A stretch of DNA of 7,580 nt, taken from assembly GCA_030673355.1 (NCBI GenBank), contig DAOVJF010000113.1, positions 1 to 7,580 on the forward strand, written 5' to 3'. The DNA is from Planctomycetota bacterium (GTDB taxonomy: Bacteria > JAJVIF01 > JAPKYR01). The first letter of the stretch is position 1. Every line of letters begins with the position of its first letter. Below the pieces are notes generated by a model. The model made no database searches, was not told the origin of the DNA, and saw only the letters and a list, made by a program, of their open reading frames with translations. Positions 6,637-7,580 of the stretch are shown here, in pieces. The translations under genes were made by a program, and so were the position numbers.

Positions 6637-7578
6637 ATGTCAGATAAACCCAAAGTAATGGTCTGCGACCAGATGGCCGATTCGGCTGTCGAGGAAATGA
6701 AGAATTATTTCGATGTCGATGTCAGGATCGGCCAAAGCCCGGAAGAACTTGCCGGGACAATCGGAGCCTATAATGGAATCGTTGTCCGTTCCGCCACCAA
6801 GGTCCGCGAGCCGGCGATCGATGCCGCGGCGGAAGCCGGGATTTTGAAAGTCATCGTCCGCGGTGGTGTTGGAATCGACAATATCGACCATGAATACGCT
6901 AAAACCAAGGGCATCGAAACCCGTAATACCCCAACCGCTTCCACGCTCAGTGTCGCCGAAATGGCATTCGGGATGATGATCGCGTGCGCGCGGCACATCG
7001 GGCACGGTACTGTCTCGATGAAAAACGGTGAATGGATCAAGAAGGAACTTAAAGGTATCGAACTTGCCGGAAAAACGCTTGGGATAATCGGGATCGGGAG
7101 GATCGGGCAGGCGATCGCGAAGCGCGCGATGGCTTTTGATATGAAATGTATCGCCTACGATCTCTGGGATGAACTTTACAAACCCGGGAAAGCCCCGATG
7201 GGTGAAGTCCCGATGGTTACTCTCGATGAACTTCTTGAGCAGGCGGATTTCATCACGCTTCATATTCCGTTCGATCCCGAGGTTGGAGCGACTATCGGCC
7301 CGGAACAATTTGGCAAAATGAAAAAGGGAGCCGTTATTGTGAACTGCGCGCGCGGCGGCACGGTCGATGAGGATGCACTTCTCGGTGCGCTCAACGATGG
7401 AACTGTTTACTCCGCCGGGCTTGACTGCTTCGCGACCGAACCCATGAAAGATGCCGCGAATCCACTTATCGCGCATCCGAGGGTTGTACTTACGCCACAC
7501 ATAGGGGCTTCGACTACAGAAGCCGGTAAGAAAGTCGGCGGGGCTGTGATCGAGGAACTGAAGGCCGCGTTATTGTAA
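6637..7578 (+). CDS. serA: D-3-phosphoglycerate dehydrogenase, short form without ACT domain
   Basis: The enzyme oxidises 3-phosphoglycerate to 3-phosphohydroxypyruvate with NAD+, the entry step of serine biosynthesis in the cytoplasm. The 313-aa protein has the two-domain D-2-hydroxyacid dehydrogenase layout. VRSATKV (50-56) and VRGGVGIDNID (74-84) belong to the substrate domain. GIIGIGRIG (149-157) is the Rossmann nucleotide loop, with D175 at the end of the next strand, as expected for NAD preference. The catalytic residues are Arg239 (NCARGG), Glu268 (FATEP) and His288 (TPHIGAST). The protein ends soon after the catalytic core, so it lacks the C-terminal ACT domain through which many SerA proteins sense serine. 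ATG 6637 has AAGGAG (6623-6628) 8 bases upstream, with a second copy closer in. It is co-transcribed with the aminotransferase. Hydroxypyruvate or glyoxylate reductase is a less likely alternative. The stop lies 2 bases before the window end. Confidence 0.93.
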   Translation: MSDKPKVMVCDQMADSAVEEMKNYFDVDVRIGQSPEELAGTIGAYNGIVVRSATKVREPAIDAAAEAGILKVIVRGGVGIDNIDHEYAKTKGIETRNTPTASTLSVAEMAFGMMIACARHIGHGTVSMKNGEWIKKELKGIELAGKTLGIIGIGRIGQAIAKRAMAFDMKCIAYDLWDELYKPGKAPMGEVPMVTLDELLEQADFITLHIPFDPEVGATIGPEQFGKMKKGAVIVNCARGGTVDEDALLGALNDGTVYSAGLDCFATEPMKDAANPLIAHPRVVLTPHIGASTTEAGKKVGGAVIEELKAALL

Positions 7579-7580
7579 GA

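Noticed and set aside
6640..7500. A 286-codon open frame on the minus strand, antisense to serA
   Set aside because: The plus frame has all SerA motifs and a ribosome site. The antisense frame is a by-product of codon bias, rich in Arg, Asp and His, with no domain.

Overview
The window looks like chromosomal DNA from a free-living, probably uncultured bacterium of medium GC content. It has ordinary Shine-Dalgarno sites, a near-consensus sigma-70-type promoter and a lipobox-type lipoprotein. I cannot assign a phylum. I see no rRNA, tRNA, CRISPR array, transposase or phage gene.

Left part (1-4232). Two genes for cell-envelope proteins diverge from a 199-bp AT-rich spacer. On the minus strand, 1964 down to the window edge, is a large lipoprotein (654 codons visible, C-terminus missing). 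It has a Cys22 lipobox, a long N-terminal region I cannot place, a pre-peptidase-C-terminal (PPC)-like module and the start of an LVIVD-type repeat region. This gene is easy to miss because its stop codon lies outside the window. On the plus strand, 2164-4176, is a membrane-anchored heparinase II/III-like protein, probably a polysaccharide lyase. Its ATG has no Shine-Dalgarno and sits directly after a TTGAAG-16-TATAAT promoter, so the mRNA may be leaderless. A GC-rich hairpin at 4195-4217 probably ends this transcript.

Middle part (4233-5314). Two small minus-strand genes lie here: a 134-aa protein with three TPR motifs (5314-4910) and an unrecognised 76-aa protein with a perfect GAGGAGG ribosome site (4582-4352). 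They are separated by 327 bp of AT-rich DNA with no convincing gene. An imperfect long inverted repeat and a tiny candidate ORF lie between the 76-aa gene and the lyase terminator.

Right part (5315-7580). A two-gene operon on the plus strand encodes a class V PLP aminotransferase (5533-6615) and, 21 bp later, a short-form D-3-phosphoglycerate dehydrogenase, serA (6637-7578). Together they can carry out the first two steps of phosphorylated serine biosynthesis: 3-phosphoglycerate to 3-phosphohydroxypyruvate to 3-phosphoserine. The aminotransferase Shine-Dalgarno lies in a small perfect hairpin with CCTCC, which could limit translation of the operon.

The serine operon is routine metabolism. 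The less ordinary parts are the modular lipoprotein, the lyase with a possible leaderless start, the orphan 76-aa protein and the structured non-coding stretches. I found no clear sign of a wholly new multi-gene system.
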